From positions 372,001-436,000 of the forward strand of contig CANTFL010000320.1 in NCBI GenBank assembly GCA_947650285.1: 64,000 nucleotides of DNA. Direction: 5' to 3'. The notes below the pieces were generated by a model. The model searched no databases. It saw only the letters and a list, made by a program, of their open reading frames with translations, and was not told where the DNA came from. Source of the DNA: Hyaloperonospora brassicae. Its lineage: Eukaryota > Oomycota > Peronosporomycetes > Peronosporales > Peronosporaceae. How positions within the stretch are numbered: position 1 is the first letter of the stretch; each line of letters starts with the position of its first letter. Positions 1-10,568 of this stretch are shown here, in pieces. The translations under genes and the position numbers were made by a program.

Positions 1-2
1 TT

Positions 3-1532
3 TTGCAGGACATTGAGCTTCCGCGCTACAAACAGCTTTTGGCCTCGGTCGTCTGCGAAGCAGATGGGCTTTCCGAGGAGCACTTGGACACGAAGGCCAC
101 ACTCGAGCGACTGGAGTCAATGAAGAACTTTGTTGCGATGGTGGAAAACAAGGTTGAGAGTGTGAAGACTAAACTGGAAGAGAAGCACCGTCTACAACAG
201 AGTGTGGACGCGGTAGCCAAGGACGCCAAAGCACTGATACGCAATCTGAAGTACGTCATTGAGGAGATGGATGAGGAAGTCGAAGCGGCTACGAAGCTAG
301 AGGATGTATCGACCGCTGGTGTAGTTGCTGCCAAGCACCAGTTCGACACTGTGCTGGTGCCCAAGGTCCAGAACGCCGTTGTGACCGAGAGCGAGAAGCT
401 TTCCGAGAAAAGGGAGATATTGGAGGACGCTGGTCGCACGAGCGAAGTAGCTCTCATTGACAAGACAAATGCTCGTGTGGAGAAACTCTTGGACTCGCTG
501 GCCGAGAAGCGCGGATACTACGAGGAGGAACTTGCGACTGTTGAGAAGCGTGATGAGGTGTGCCGAGAATTCGCGACGCTGTCTACTCGCATCAAGGAAC
601 GATGCGCGCATAGCACGCAGTCGATCAACATTGTGGAGGGTTCGCTCAAGGATCAGTTCAATTCGATGGTAAACCTGCGCTACACACTGTTTCGAGCCAA
701 TACCAGTGTCATGGTCGAGGAGGACGTGGAGGAGAAGCTCGACGGGCCTGAAACTGCCGGAATTGACACGCCTGCTAGTGGGGAGGTCGATGAATCTGTG
801 TTTGAATCGGAGACCGCCTCGGAAGGTGATGAGGTCGACAAGCACAAGGGTACGACTGCTATCATGGCAGTGACGAAAGCAGCGCAGATCGAGGAGGCGA
901 AGGCAAAGACAGAGCAACTTGTCGTCCCTCTTACCGAGGATATGGATCAGCTGGAGCGCATCAACGAGGAGTTGGAGCGGCTGCAAGTGCATACGAATCC
1001 GTTCACGACGGACACGATCCACGGGTTGCGTGCGCAATTTACTTCGCTTGAGACGGCCGTGCGTGACAAGGTCAAGTCGCTGGAGAAGGAGTTGGTGCTA
1101 AGCGAGTTGGGCAGCCTTACTCCTCAGCAGGCGAAGGAGATCAAGGAAGTGTTTGACCACTTTGACTTGGACAACGACGGCGTCCTTGCTCGCGACGAGT
1201 TTATCATGGCATGCAAGGGTCTTGGTCTGAGTCTGAGCGAGGACGACTGTCACGACTACTTTGACAAGATCGACGACGAGGACAACGACGAGATTACGTT
1301 CGATCAATTTTCGACTTTCTGCACGGAGCAGCTGCAGAGTGGGTCCACGAAAGACGACGTGCACGAGGCACTGGACATTCTCACCGGCGAGCAGCTGACG
1401 CTTGAGCAGATTGAGGAGCGTTTTGACGCGTCGCAAGTCGAGTTTATCAAGAAGAATGCACCGGAGCTTTTGGAGGCGGATGGCAAGTCTGTGGACACGA
1501 AAAGGTTCACGGAGTTCATCTTTAGCGTCTGA
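3..1532 (+). CDS. Alpha-actinin-like EF-hand protein, C-terminal part (5' partial)
   Basis: An open frame of about 509 codons enters from the left edge and ends at TGA 1530-1532. The first codon is TTG, not ATG, and the preceding bases end in TTTTGCAG, so this is probably an internal exon starting at a 3' splice site near base 8; the real N-terminus lies outside the window. The fragment is mostly charged, helical, coiled-coil or spectrin-like sequence. Near residues 388-399 there is a canonical EF-hand loop (DLDNDGVLARDE), followed by a degenerate second EF-hand near residue 424 and a C-terminal segment resembling the Ca-insensitive EF-hand domain of alpha-actinins. In that family the missing N-terminus would carry paired calponin-homology actin-binding domains, so a role in actin cross-linking is inferred. 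Family identity is fairly sure; full architecture is not visible. Confidence 0.75.
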   Translation: MQDIELPRYKQLLASVVCEADGLSEEHLDTKATLERLESMKNFVAMVENKVESVKTKLEEKHRLQQSVDAVAKDAKALIRNLKYVIEEMDEEVEAATKLEDVSTAGVVAAKHQFDTVLVPKVQNAVVTESEKLSEKREILEDAGRTSEVALIDKTNARVEKLLDSLAEKRGYYEEELATVEKRDEVCREFATLSTRIKERCAHSTQSINIVEGSLKDQFNSMVNLRYTLFRANTSVMVEEDVEEKLDGPETAGIDTPASGEVDESVFESETASEGDEVDKHKGTTAIMAVTKAAQIEEAKAKTEQLVVPLTEDMDQLERINEELERLQVHTNPFTTDTIHGLRAQFTSLETAVRDKVKSLEKELVLSELGSLTPQQAKEIKEVFDHFDLDNDGVLARDEFIMACKGLGLSLSEDDCHDYFDKIDDEDNDEITFDQFSTFCTEQLQSGSTKDDVHEALDILTGEQLTLEQIEERFDASQVEFIKKNAPELLEADGKSVDTKRFTEFIFSV

Positions 1533-1860
1533 ACGAATACAGTGTAAGGCTTTGCCTTATGTCAAGTCCGTGTGGTATGTATCGTTTGCTCAATCCGTCA
1601 CTAAGCTTGAGTGAGCCTCACTTTGTAAGGCGATCAGCTTTCATGGCCCGATTTTAATCATGATGGATTGAACGCGAACGCGATAACGACGGGCTGCTTG
1701 GTTGTCGCTGCCTACGACGACGACACTCTGTTTACCATTCGACATCGTCCCGGCCCTTCTTGTACCTGTTTCCTGTGCTTTTTTATTCACTTCTCAATCG
1801 AGCGGAAGAGCGTTCGACGTCGCCAATGACTCAACGTTCTCTGCGAGGAAAACTTGATAG

Positions 1861-2082
1861 CATGTAGTAGCGCCTTCTGTAGCCCAGCAAATGAGCCGAG
1901 GTGTCAGAGGTATGGCAAATGATGCTGCCGATGTAACTGCACGACAATGTCGAATGTCGACGAGGCGTATAAATGAAATCATGCAGAGACTCAGTTCATC
2001 CAGCACAGCGTTTGTAGATGTGCTTGTTGTACTGATGTTGACAGCCGCATACTTTTTCGGCATGTACGAAACATCAATCTAA
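1861..2082 (+). CDS. Candidate small tail-anchored membrane protein or last exon (weak)
   Basis: A short frame, open from 1861 with its first ATG at 1891, ends at TAA 2080-2082. It would give 63 residues from that ATG: a polar, helical N-terminal half followed by a single hydrophobic segment (FVDVLVVLMLTAAYFFG) and a six-residue tail. This layout resembles the end of a tail-anchored protein such as a SNARE, but I see no SNARE heptad register long enough to name it. A possible upstream exon starts at ATG 1846, but the gap to this frame is too short for a normal intron. It may be chance. Confidence 0.25.
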   Translation, partial: HVVAPSVAQQMSRGVRGMANDAADVTARQCRMSTRRINEIMQRLSSSSTAFVDVLVVLMLTAAYFFGMYETSI

Positions 2083-2199
2083 GCACCACCTAAGACCCCG
2101 TGTCAGATAATCGATGACTTACTTTAGGCAGCAAATAGGGTGCTACATGCACGAAAGAAAAAGCACGTTCTACAGACGCATCAACATCCAGTGCCGACA

Positions 2200-2248
2200 T
2201 TTGGTGCTGCGTGTTGTCACAATCAATTCCTTTGGTGCTGCGTGTTGT
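2200..2248 (+). repeat. Short direct repeat, 18-bp unit
   Basis: The sequence TTTGGTGCTGCGTGTTGT occurs at 2200-2217 and again at 2231-2248, a period of 31 bases. No function is evident. Confidence 0.8.
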
Positions 2249-3100
2249 GACAAACACTTCTTGGACGCAGCAACGTGCAGTTGTAAAGCGCACGCTCTTT
2301 GGAAAGACGTGGAACGTAACTTCGTACGGCATAACGAAACTCAAGGAAGGAAGCAGCAATCGCGACGACCCTTATCGAAACAAGTGCTAATACTCGCGAG
2401 GCAGCTGCACGAACTTTTGTGGTTAGCGACACGAGCCATTGTATCGAAGAAGCTACGACTCTTCGTCCGTGACTGCAAACTTTAGGTCTCGCTTGCCATT
2501 GAAGGCAGCTCGAAATCTAGCGGGTCAGTATAGAAGTATGATAGCGACGTGCGAGATAAACAAGTGCGGCAAGAAGCTGCATATTGCTCGTCTACTGTGT
2601 ATGAGCCGAAAACACCACTCACCTGCCTCTCTATGCGTTGCACATACTCGATACCTCTGGTCCATTGTGTGACTTGCCGTACCGGTATTCTCGGGCGCTA
2701 TGTGTCCAGCGTAATGCACTCATGACTCGATTGTACATCGATTCTATAAAAAAGCACTTTATCTCTCTCTCTCTCTTTTTTTTTCCTGTACTACAATCAA
2801 CGACAACTCCATCACTTGATGACAATGACTAAACCAAATCGAAAACCGAGCACGCACTTTTGCGCTTTATTTATATACATCCAATCCCGTCGCAACACGG
2901 CCGATCGCTGCACATTCCGTGCACGTCATTGCTGGAAACCCACCACGTAGTCAGTCGGAATTTCGTCCAACCAGAATCGACACTGCGTCGAGGCGCATCT
3001 ATACCCCAACCCGATCGGACCACAACTCCCAAGAAAGTCAGTACGATCTTTGCTGCCACCTCGAGCTGCTTGCTGCCGCCGTTCCTCTCCGTCTCTTGCC

Positions 3101-6079
3101 ATGGCCACCGACGCGACCCGCGCAACAGATGCACAAGAAGACGCAGATCAAAATGATGTGTCGTCTTGTCTCCTTACGCTCCAAGAGCCGTCGCTGGCAT
3201 CGAGCAACGAAGAGCGACTGTCGCTGGCTTTATTGGGGCAGGAAGGCAGTGTCTTGGGCCACGCGTCGTCTCGCGCGCACGGCGACGTGACGCGGGAGCT
3301 CTGTGTAGACGTTACTTGCGGCCTCTCGGAGCTCTCGGTACGTGAGCGGCAGCGCGAGTGTGGCCTGAACGAGCTCGCAGGGAGGGAAGACGCGTCTATT
3401 GTTGTCAAGTTTGCAGGCCAGTTCCAGGACCCGCTCATTCTGCTACTGATGTCTTCGGGTGTCGTGAGCGTCGCGATGGGACACACGGACGACGCCATGT
3501 CCATTGCTGTGGCCATCACGATCGTTGTGACGGTGGCTTTTGTGCAGGAATACCGCTCGGAAAAGACACTGGACGCGCTCAAAGAGCTCGTGCCGCCACA
3601 TTGCAAAGTGCTGCGAGATGGCACAGTGGTAGACACGCTAGCGAAGGAACTAGTGCCTGGCGACATTGTGGTCGTGGACGTAGGGGACCGCGTGCCAGCT
3701 GATGCGAGGTTGGTGGAAGCCGTGGACCTTGAGGTGGACGAGTCAAACCTCACGGGTGAAAACTCACCTGTCGTCAAGATGACGGACGTCATTGCCGACA
3801 GTCATTTGCACCCGATTGCTGAGCGCAAGAACATCATTTATATGGGCACATTGGTGCGCGCTGGTCGCGGACGAGCTGTTGTGGTCGGTACTGGAGCGCG
3901 TACTGAGTTTGGACAGGTCTTTGACGTAGTGCACAAAGTAGAGGAGCGCAAGACGCCACTGCAGAATAGTATGAACACACTCGGCAAGCACCTCAGCATG
4001 TTTTCACTTGCCGTCATCGCAGTGATTGTGGTAATCGGTGTGATCCAGCACAAGGGTGTGTTGACGATGCTTCAAATCGGTGTCTCATTAGCAGTGGCTG
4101 CCATCCCAGAGGGTCTGCCGATCTGCGTGACTGTTACGCTGGCATTTGGGGTCATGAAGATGGCAAAACGCCACGCTATTGTGAAGAAGCTTCCTGCTGT
4201 CGAGGCACTTGGCTGTATCAATGTCGTCTGCGTGGACAAGACGGGCACCATCACGACGAACAAGATGGAGGTGATGGAAATATTTGTTCCGTCTGAAATT
4301 GTGACTGCTCACGTCAATGGCGTTGGCGAGCAAGATTCGCAGGCGTCTCCCTCTAGCACGGCCCAAGAGAAAGCTCGTCCGACCGTCACTATGCGTGGGG
4401 AACCTGTCACAGAGGCATCGCACCCTCATGTTTACCATTGCTTGCTGTCCGGTGCACTGTGTAACAATGCAACGATTGTGGACCGTGAGGTCATTGGCCA
4501 AGCAACGGAAGGTGCCGTCTTGCTTTGCGCGCAGAAAGTGGGAATTTGTCCCTCGATAACGCAGCAATTCCGTCGTGTTAGCGAGGTGCCTTTTAGCTCG
4601 GAAAAGAAGTGGATGGCTGTGTGCTGCGAGTCACCATCGGGTGGTCCAGCTCGCTGGCATCTGAAAGGCATGACAGAGGCTATTTTGCCACGCTGCGATA
4701 AGATTGAAGATGACCGTGGTTGTGAGAAGGAGATGACGTCGACTGACCGTGAGCACATCTTCGTGGCATCCCAGCAGATGGCGGCTCGTGGTCTCCGCGT
4801 TCTAGCACTGTCGTTCGGCGAGCACTCAGACCGTGGCATGGTCTTTGCTGGGCTTTTGGGAATCTCAGACCCGCCTCGCGCAGGGATTGAAGCGTCTATC
4901 CTTGAACTGTCTACGTGCGGGGTTAGGACCGTGATGCTTACGGGTGATTCAAAGGATACTGCTATTGCGATAGCTGCCAAAGTGGGCATCATTTCGAACC
5001 AAAGTTTTGGCAATGCTGATTACGACGGTAGGAGAAATAGCGCGGTGGAAGAGATGGTAATGTCGGGCCAGGAGCTGGAGATTATCGACATGGTGGAGCT
5101 CGAGCAGCGCATTTTGAAAACATGCGTGTTCTACCGGACATCGCCTCACCACAAGCTGAAGATTGTGCAGGCTCTTCAAGAGGTGGGGTTAATGGTGGCG
5201 ATGACTGGCGACGGTGTGAATGATGCACCTGCACTGAAAGCAGCAGACATTGGCATTGCCATGGGCATAAACGGGACTGATGTTTCAAAAGAGGCTGCTG
5301 ACATGATTTTGCTCGACGACAACTTCAGCACAATCTTGTGCGCCATGGAAGAAGGCAAGTCAATCTACCACAACATCAAGCATTTTCTGCGCTTCCAGCT
5401 CAGCACGAGCATCTCTGCACTATGCTTGATTGCGTTTTCCACGCTGTTCAACTTGCCGTCTCCCTTGAATGCCATGCAAATCCTGTGGATTAACATCATC
5501 ATGGATGGCCCCCCAGCACAGAGCCTTGGCGTGGAGCCAGTTGACCATGATGTGATGAGAGAAGGCCCGCGGTCTAGAGACGCCAATATCATTACGCGCG
5601 CGATGATCTGTCGTGTGCTGACATCAGCCTGCTTCATCGTATGCGGCACCCTTTACGTCTTTTGGGTGGAGTTGAGTGTGGATGGTACGGTAAGCAAGCG
5701 CGATCGCACGATGAGCTTCACCACTTTTGTGATGTTTGACATGTTTAATGCGCTCTCGTGCCGGTCAAACGACAAGTCCATCTTCGAGATCGGCATTTTT
5801 TCCAACACGTTCTTCGCCTTCGCAGTGGGGGCATCGCTACTGGGCCAGCTCCTCGTCATCTACTTCCCACCGCTCCAGGCGGCGTTCCAGACCGAGGCAT
5901 TAACGGCTGGCGACCTGATCTACATCTGCAGTATTGCATCGACCGTGCTCATTTTTGACGAAGTCCGCAAGTGGCGCGAGCTACGTGGGACAATGCGCTC
6001 GCCCGTTGCCGCCGGCTTCAAGCAGACGAAGAGAAAGAACTCGGGGGATAACGGCGGAAAGAGCTTTGATGTCGTGTAG
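3101..6079 (+). CDS. PMR1: P-type Ca2+/Mn2+-transporting ATPase, SPCA/PMR1 type
   Basis: A 992-residue single-exon pump starting at ATG 3101, which has a good context (TTGCCATGGCC); the frame is open 17 codons further upstream but without ATG. Visible P-type hallmarks: the TGEN actuator motif, a phosphorylation site CVDKTGT with Asp379, a TGDS hinge near residue 613, and GDGVNDAP near residue 703. Calcium-site residues fit a single-site secretory-pathway pump: Glu337 in the M4 motif IPEGLP, and Asn798 and Asp802 in the M6 motif NIIMDGPPAQSLG, which is typical of the SPCA/PMR1 class and unlike SERCA. There is no C-terminal calmodulin-binding extension as in plasma-membrane pumps. Known family role: loading Ca2+ and Mn2+ into the Golgi. 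It is tail to tail with the HRD3-like gene, 134 bp apart. Class assignment is strong; Golgi location is by homology. Confidence 0.93.
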   Translation: MATDATRATDAQEDADQNDVSSCLLTLQEPSLASSNEERLSLALLGQEGSVLGHASSRAHGDVTRELCVDVTCGLSELSVRERQRECGLNELAGREDASIVVKFAGQFQDPLILLLMSSGVVSVAMGHTDDAMSIAVAITIVVTVAFVQEYRSEKTLDALKELVPPHCKVLRDGTVVDTLAKELVPGDIVVVDVGDRVPADARLVEAVDLEVDESNLTGENSPVVKMTDVIADSHLHPIAERKNIIYMGTLVRAGRGRAVVVGTGARTEFGQVFDVVHKVEERKTPLQNSMNTLGKHLSMFSLAVIAVIVVIGVIQHKGVLTMLQIGVSLAVAAIPEGLPICVTVTLAFGVMKMAKRHAIVKKLPAVEALGCINVVCVDKTGTITTNKMEVMEIFVPSEIVTAHVNGVGEQDSQASPSSTAQEKARPTVTMRGEPVTEASHPHVYHCLLSGALCNNATIVDREVIGQATEGAVLLCAQKVGICPSITQQFRRVSEVPFSSEKKWMAVCCESPSGGPARWHLKGMTEAILPRCDKIEDDRGCEKEMTSTDREHIFVASQQMAARGLRVLALSFGEHSDRGMVFAGLLGISDPPRAGIEASILELSTCGVRTVMLTGDSKDTAIAIAAKVGIISNQSFGNADYDGRRNSAVEEMVMSGQELEIIDMVELEQRILKTCVFYRTSPHHKLKIVQALQEVGLMVAMTGDGVNDAPALKAADIGIAMGINGTDVSKEAADMILLDDNFSTILCAMEEGKSIYHNIKHFLRFQLSTSISALCLIAFSTLFNLPSPLNAMQILWINIIMDGPPAQSLGVEPVDHDVMREGPRSRDANIITRAMICRVLTSACFIVCGTLYVFWVELSVDGTVSKRDRTMSFTTFVMFDMFNALSCRSNDKSIFEIGIFSNTFFAFAVGASLLGQLLVIYFPPLQAAFQTEALTAGDLIYICSIASTVLIFDEVRKWRELRGTMRSPVAAGFKQTKRKNSGDNGGKSFDVV

Positions 6080-6213
6080 GACAGGTAATCCGTCTCTGCC
6101 GCGCACAACACGAAGACAAGTTGAATCGACAGAATTGCGCCGCTGTCTTCCACTGTTCGCCAACATGTTATCATCGACCCCTCAGTGTTTCCATATCTCT
6201 CGTAGAGCTAGCC

Positions 6214-8493
6214 TTACCACACCCAGATCTTCTGCACAATCCCCTCAATGAATAATAGGATGTTCAGACCTGCGAGCGCAAGTACGCACGGTACATTTGC
6301 AGGAAACGAAGCTTCGCTGCACTTGATATAGCAGCTTCGAGCAGCCGCAAGATCTCGAGGCACGCCGTCGCCCGTCGCCAGCATCGAACCGCAATCGTAG
6401 CCAGCCTGTACGTTGCCTAGCTCCGCTGCAAATCTGTAGCGCTCTAGTGCACGTGTGTGATTGCTTGAGCACACACCGGCCCAGGGCTCATGGAAGCATA
6501 CACCAGTCTTTCGGATTGCCTCGGAGTCGTTCAGCGCCGATGCTTGCGAATATAACGTCAGAACTTCACGCAACAACGGACTGCTCGAGTCCTCCGTTGA
6601 CTTGGCAAGTCCTAGCCATTGCCACTTGAGAATTCGATCGCCATAGTGCTCCAACAGGAAAGCAGCATTGCATTGACCATCTTCATCCCCCAGCTCTGCT
6701 ACAAGCCGGTAATGCAAGTACGCGCGTAGATAATCACCTCTCGTGTAGCATTCATACGCTTTGGTCAGCGAAAACGGAAGCGCCGATAGCACATTAGGAT
6801 GCAAAGCCACTGGTCGGAATAGCGACAGAGCAGTCCGGCAAGAGCGCGGCGTGCCGATGCCTCGAAAGTGCATTACGCCCAGTTCGAATAATGCCCGACT
6901 CGATTGGCCGTCGGTGTCATCTACTGCTGCCTCGACATGTGAGAAAGCCATCTTCTCATCGACCGGCAAATCTCCATCACCTTGCAGGTAGGCAGATCCC
7001 AGGAACAAATGCGATTCAATGTATCCCAGTGCAATCGCTTCTTCGAAGAGCTCGAGCGCTCGTGTTACGTTTTGGGGAATGCCGTCTCCAGTAAAATAGA
7101 TGACGCCAAGTCCATGCAAAGCAAACGCCTCCTTCTGCCGAGCTGCGCGGTCAAAGTACACAATTGCTTGTTGTACGTCTCGATCAACACCGACACCTCT
7201 TGCGAGAAGCATACCATAGTTACCTTGGGCAACTGGATTACCGGCGTCTGCAGCAAGACGAAAGTATCGTGCTCCGAGTTCTCGATCAGCCGCCACGTGA
7301 GCTGCCATGTTGCCGAAGAAATAGGTGTCAGCTAGATGTAGCATCGCCTGTGGATAGCGCTCATCCATGGGGTTATTCGCAATGTCATGGTAAAGCTCGA
7401 GCTCATGAACTGCAGCGTTCTCGTCGTGCAGCGGATTCAGTCTTTCAATATCGTAGTCATCAATGAAACTACCTCCTGGAGGATATAAAAGCTCATCTGA
7501 GAGCCGCGCGACCCCCACAATTTGCTCGCCACCTTCACTATCAATAATGTGCACATTTTGTTCGGCACACGTGTGATATAAAGGCACAGCAGCTTCACAG
7601 ACCGAATCTGCGTCAGTCGAAGCGTCTGTCGCACTGGATTTTCTCGGCGCCGAGATCCTGCCGGACAGAGTCCCATACGCCACTGCTAAAGTGGCTGTAA
7701 AGTCATGCACTGCCAGCAACTTCGACAGCATCCGATCGCCGCGGATCTGCTTCTGCTGCCGGGACAGTCGCACGATGGTCGAATCCTCCATTTCCCCGGG
7801 ATCAGGGATGCCGATGAGGTCCAGCATGGCTCGCACACTCAGTGCCGACTGCACACCTGCGTCTGCTGCAACGTAAAGATTGTTGACAGCATCAATAAAA
7901 GTCTGTTCATTGCTTGACGCTGCATCGGGTTCAAAAAGTTGCTGGAGCGAGAGCGTCGTCACGGCAAACGCCCAGTCGTCTGCTCTCTCCGGGTCCTTAT
8001 TAGTCAACCGATCGTCCACTACTTTCTCCAGCTCTTCCACGATCTCAGCGGTAAACCCCTCGACTTCCATGCGATTTATCAATGCCACAAAAGCTTCTGA
8101 TGCCTTCAATAAGACCAGAGACGCGGTTTGCTCAGTCGCCACGGCCTCTTCTTCCTCCTCCTCCCCCTCGTCGTCGTCCTCGTCGCCTCCCACAGCAGGT
8201 TCCCAGTGACCCACTTCATCAATTAACACGGACTCTTTCTTGCGATCCAGTGGACGCCCGAACTGAAGCTCCTCCTGCTGCTGCTCGTTGCTGAATACAG
8301 ATCCGTCGACTTGAACTTCCCACGTCTCGACTTCCACGGCGTCTGTGGACGACGCGAGCGCAGGCTCCGTCGCGTCCGTCGCCTCGTGAGCATCTTGCAG
8401 CTCTGCAGCGCGTGGACCGGACGCGGCAGACGCCGTTGCGAGCACGTACAGCGCGGGGAGCAGCGCACGGACCAAGCGCAAGCCGACGATCAT
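6214..8493 (-). CDS. HRD3: HRD3/SEL1L-like Sel1-repeat protein (ER-associated degradation)
   Basis: About 759 residues from ATG 8493. That start is chosen because it opens directly into a signal peptide (MIVGLRLVRALLPALYVLAT); the frame continues 36 codons upstream without signal character. After the signal peptide comes a low-complexity acidic region with a run of Asp and Glu, then many Sel1-type repeats recognisable by the pattern G-x-G-V-x-x-D-x-x-x-A. A segment near the middle (GIGTPRSCRTALSLF) closely resembles the conserved block of SEL1L/HRD3. The C-terminus has one hydrophobic span (VLALAGLNILLFIEGIV), giving a type I membrane protein facing the ER lumen. Known family role: partner of the HRD1 ubiquitin ligase, delivering misfolded proteins for retrotranslocation. 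No intron is needed. The assignment to ERAD rather than another Sel1-repeat family is likely but by homology. Confidence 0.85.
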   Translation of the reverse strand: MIVGLRLVRALLPALYVLATASAASGPRAAELQDAHEATDATEPALASSTDAVEVETWEVQVDGSVFSNEQQQEELQFGRPLDRKKESVLIDEVGHWEPAVGGDEDDDEGEEEEEEAVATEQTASLVLLKASEAFVALINRMEVEGFTAEIVEELEKVVDDRLTNKDPERADDWAFAVTTLSLQQLFEPDAASSNEQTFIDAVNNLYVAADAGVQSALSVRAMLDLIGIPDPGEMEDSTIVRLSRQQKQIRGDRMLSKLLAVHDFTATLAVAYGTLSGRISAPRKSSATDASTDADSVCEAAVPLYHTCAEQNVHIIDSEGGEQIVGVARLSDELLYPPGGSFIDDYDIERLNPLHDENAAVHELELYHDIANNPMDERYPQAMLHLADTYFFGNMAAHVAADRELGARYFRLAADAGNPVAQGNYGMLLARGVGVDRDVQQAIVYFDRAARQKEAFALHGLGVIYFTGDGIPQNVTRALELFEEAIALGYIESHLFLGSAYLQGDGDLPVDEKMAFSHVEAAVDDTDGQSSRALFELGVMHFRGIGTPRSCRTALSLFRPVALHPNVLSALPFSLTKAYECYTRGDYLRAYLHYRLVAELGDEDGQCNAAFLLEHYGDRILKWQWLGLAKSTEDSSSPLLREVLTLYSQASALNDSEAIRKTGVCFHEPWAGVCSSNHTRALERYRFAAELGNVQAGYDCGSMLATGDGVPRDLAAARSCYIKCSEASFPANVPCVLALAGLNILLFIEGIVQKIWVW

Positions 8494-8783
8494 TGCGTCT
8501 CGCGCTGAATGTCGAGTGCGTCTTGTGATTGGTGGAAAGGAAAAGGGGTACACGGTCGAAGCGAGACTCCGATTTACGGGCTGTTTGCGGTCTGCTCGCA
8601 AAAAAGGGTAGTAAAAGGGACGAACCGACAGCAGGGCCTCCCTCGCGGACTCGCAAACGACGAGTCGACGAAAAAGGAATGCTGAGATTGGCAGCTGGTA
8701 TGGATATCGCTGTACAGACGGAGGTCTAGAAACAGGCAGCGAACGACGGCGCCCGTAACGATATTATTATGCTTTTCGGTGTT

Positions 8784-8815
8784 TGTGTGTGTGTGTGTGC
8801 GGAAGAGAGAGAGAT
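8784..8815. repeat. GT and GA microsatellite
   Basis: A GT dinucleotide run is followed directly by a short GA run. It lies in non-coding sequence upstream of the HRD3-like gene. Confidence 0.85.
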
Positions 8816-9570
8816 AACTATGTTTAGTGGTCTCCTGCTTCATTACTGAAGCGATGTGGACGTCACTGATTTTCATCCGGTATGATCTGACGCTACTCGT
8901 GTCTAGCGCTTCGCCTCGGTAGAAAACGCTAAGCACAGCCGCACAAACGCCGAGTGGATCAAGCATGCCTCCATCAAGAACGTATGCACAATGACACGAC
9001 GACCGAGGCATTTTGTGTTGAGAGTGCCGTAACGCTGATGCGCAGTCGAAGAAGTGGCAGGTGCATGAGCTGAAAAGAAAAGGGTCTTGGTCTGACCAGG
9101 GTAGCCCTAAAGAGTGCTATCGCTGCCTGCTCTCGGTAGGACAACGACGTTGCGCATATGCTGCAACACTTGCATCTACCAAGATATCGTTCGTGTCAGC
9201 AACCAGACCCTACACAGAAGAATGGATCAAATGGTTTGCGACGTATGGCTGGGGAGTACGTCGACCTTATGTGCAGGGCAATTGCGTCGCAAAATGTCAA
9301 AAGGTTCTGATACAGGATTGCAAGACTTTGCGAGGCGTTGAATAGAGATCACCAACACCATGAGCTTGTCGATCGCGCGTGATCTTATCACCTCCTCTCG
9401 TTTACTGATACACAGTCAGTCTCCTCTGAAGCTTAAAAAGGAGCATGACTGTCAAACGGGGTCGGAGCTTTTTGTCAACTGTCGATTCCAACACGTGGCA
9501 TTTCTGGTCAAAAAAGCGCATGACCAAAAAGCAACCAAGTTGTGAGAAAAGTAGACGCCCTTTTCTGTCG

Positions 9571-9607
9571 CTATCATATCTTGCTTTGCTGATTCGAGAT
9601 ATGATAG
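9571..9607. repeat. Inverted repeat with 11-bp arms
   Basis: CTATCATATCT (9571-9581) and its exact reverse complement (9597-9607) flank a 15-base loop. It sits in the middle of a long intergenic region with no adjacent gene end, so a terminator role is not supported; a small transposon remnant is possible. Confidence 0.6.
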
Positions 9608-10568
9608 ATTGCAGTCTCATAGCGCCGACGGCGGTGCACCTTTTTATGATTGATAAACACATACCGTATATCGTGACATATCCCGAGCGGACGTAAAAAG
9701 CATAGCAACGGTCGGATGAAAGCGCTTGCTCATTTCACTCAGTGGACGAGTTGCTATACTGCACACAACACGTATCACTTCGTCTGCTGGCACTGGCGCA
9801 AACCATATTTGCCACCGTGCCGGTCCACACATGGATGCCGTGCTGTCGCTTTCTACGTCAGTGCTACGTCCTTTTCATTTTCACGCGAAGTAAAACGGTA
9901 GAAACAACAAAAAGCAAAGTCAACGATACGCGGTTTTAGCATAAAAGCGCAAGCTCGTTGCGGATAACGGAACGCAAAGACATCAAATCTGTAGCGCGGG
10001 CTCGTGGCAGACGAACGGAAAAGTCAAAGACGCTGTCTAAAGCCCAGCGATCGAGGCTACACTGCTGACTAGCTCCATTCTTCTGTCCATTCTTCTTTCT
10101 CCCTCTCGACAATGATGGATAGACAGCGCGCGACATAGCACAAAGCAAACAGGTGGTACCGCACAGTAGCAATCGTGACGCGCCTGCGTCAACTCCACAG
10201 CTCCGCAGCGCACTGCCGTATCGGTGGAAACAAAATCCACTGTGTCGACGCTCGATGCGCGCAATCCGACCCTTTTTCTGCCACCCCGTCCTGCCTTTTC
10301 CGCTGAGAACTGCCTGTTTTCTGCACCCACTTGTCACGGCGCGTCAACGTCGACCCGACAGCTCAGAGCGTTCGCGTCCGTGCGCTGTGCAGAGACAGGC
10401 CAGACCCATTCGCGTGACACGTCGCTGTCAGGCCGAAACGTTGAAGTCACTGGCCGCCGCCTCAACGCACGACTGTCGCTCATTCCTCAAGTTCCTTCCG
10501 AGAGCCAAAAGGTCTCTCAGTGCGTCTCGTGTACTGCGCAGAAGAAGGACCGATTGACCGATTGACCG

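Larger units (their letters stand above)
1533..3100. other. Intergenic region upstream of the Ca2+-ATPase gene
   Basis: About 1.57 kb between the EF-hand gene and the pump gene. It holds one 18-bp direct repeat (2200-2217 and 2231-2248), a CT-rich stretch running into a T-run (about 2763-2786), and one small open frame listed separately. Several other frames of 60-123 codons show no recognisable protein character. The promoter and 5' UTR of the pump gene must lie at its right end, but I cannot point to a core promoter element. Confidence 0.5.
8494..10568. other. Intergenic region between divergent HRD3-like and SnoaL-domain genes
   Basis: About 2.07 kb containing both promoters. It includes a GT microsatellite with an adjoining GA run (about 8784-8815) and a hairpin with 11-bp perfect arms at 9571-9581 and 9597-9607. 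Just before the right-hand gene the octamer GACCGATT is repeated in tandem, the last copy running into the start codon. Open frames of 60-145 codons here show no recognisable protein character. Confidence 0.5.

Noticed and set aside
2114..2485. A 123-codon plus-strand frame
   Set aside because: It contains an internal direct repeat and has no protein-like pattern or good start context.
3050..3100. Upstream extension of the Ca2+-ATPase frame by 17 codons
   Set aside because: It begins at TTG and has no ATG; ATG 3101 has a better context.
9061..9345. A 94-codon plus-strand frame in the intergenic region
   Set aside because: No recognisable domain, and competing frames of similar length overlap it.
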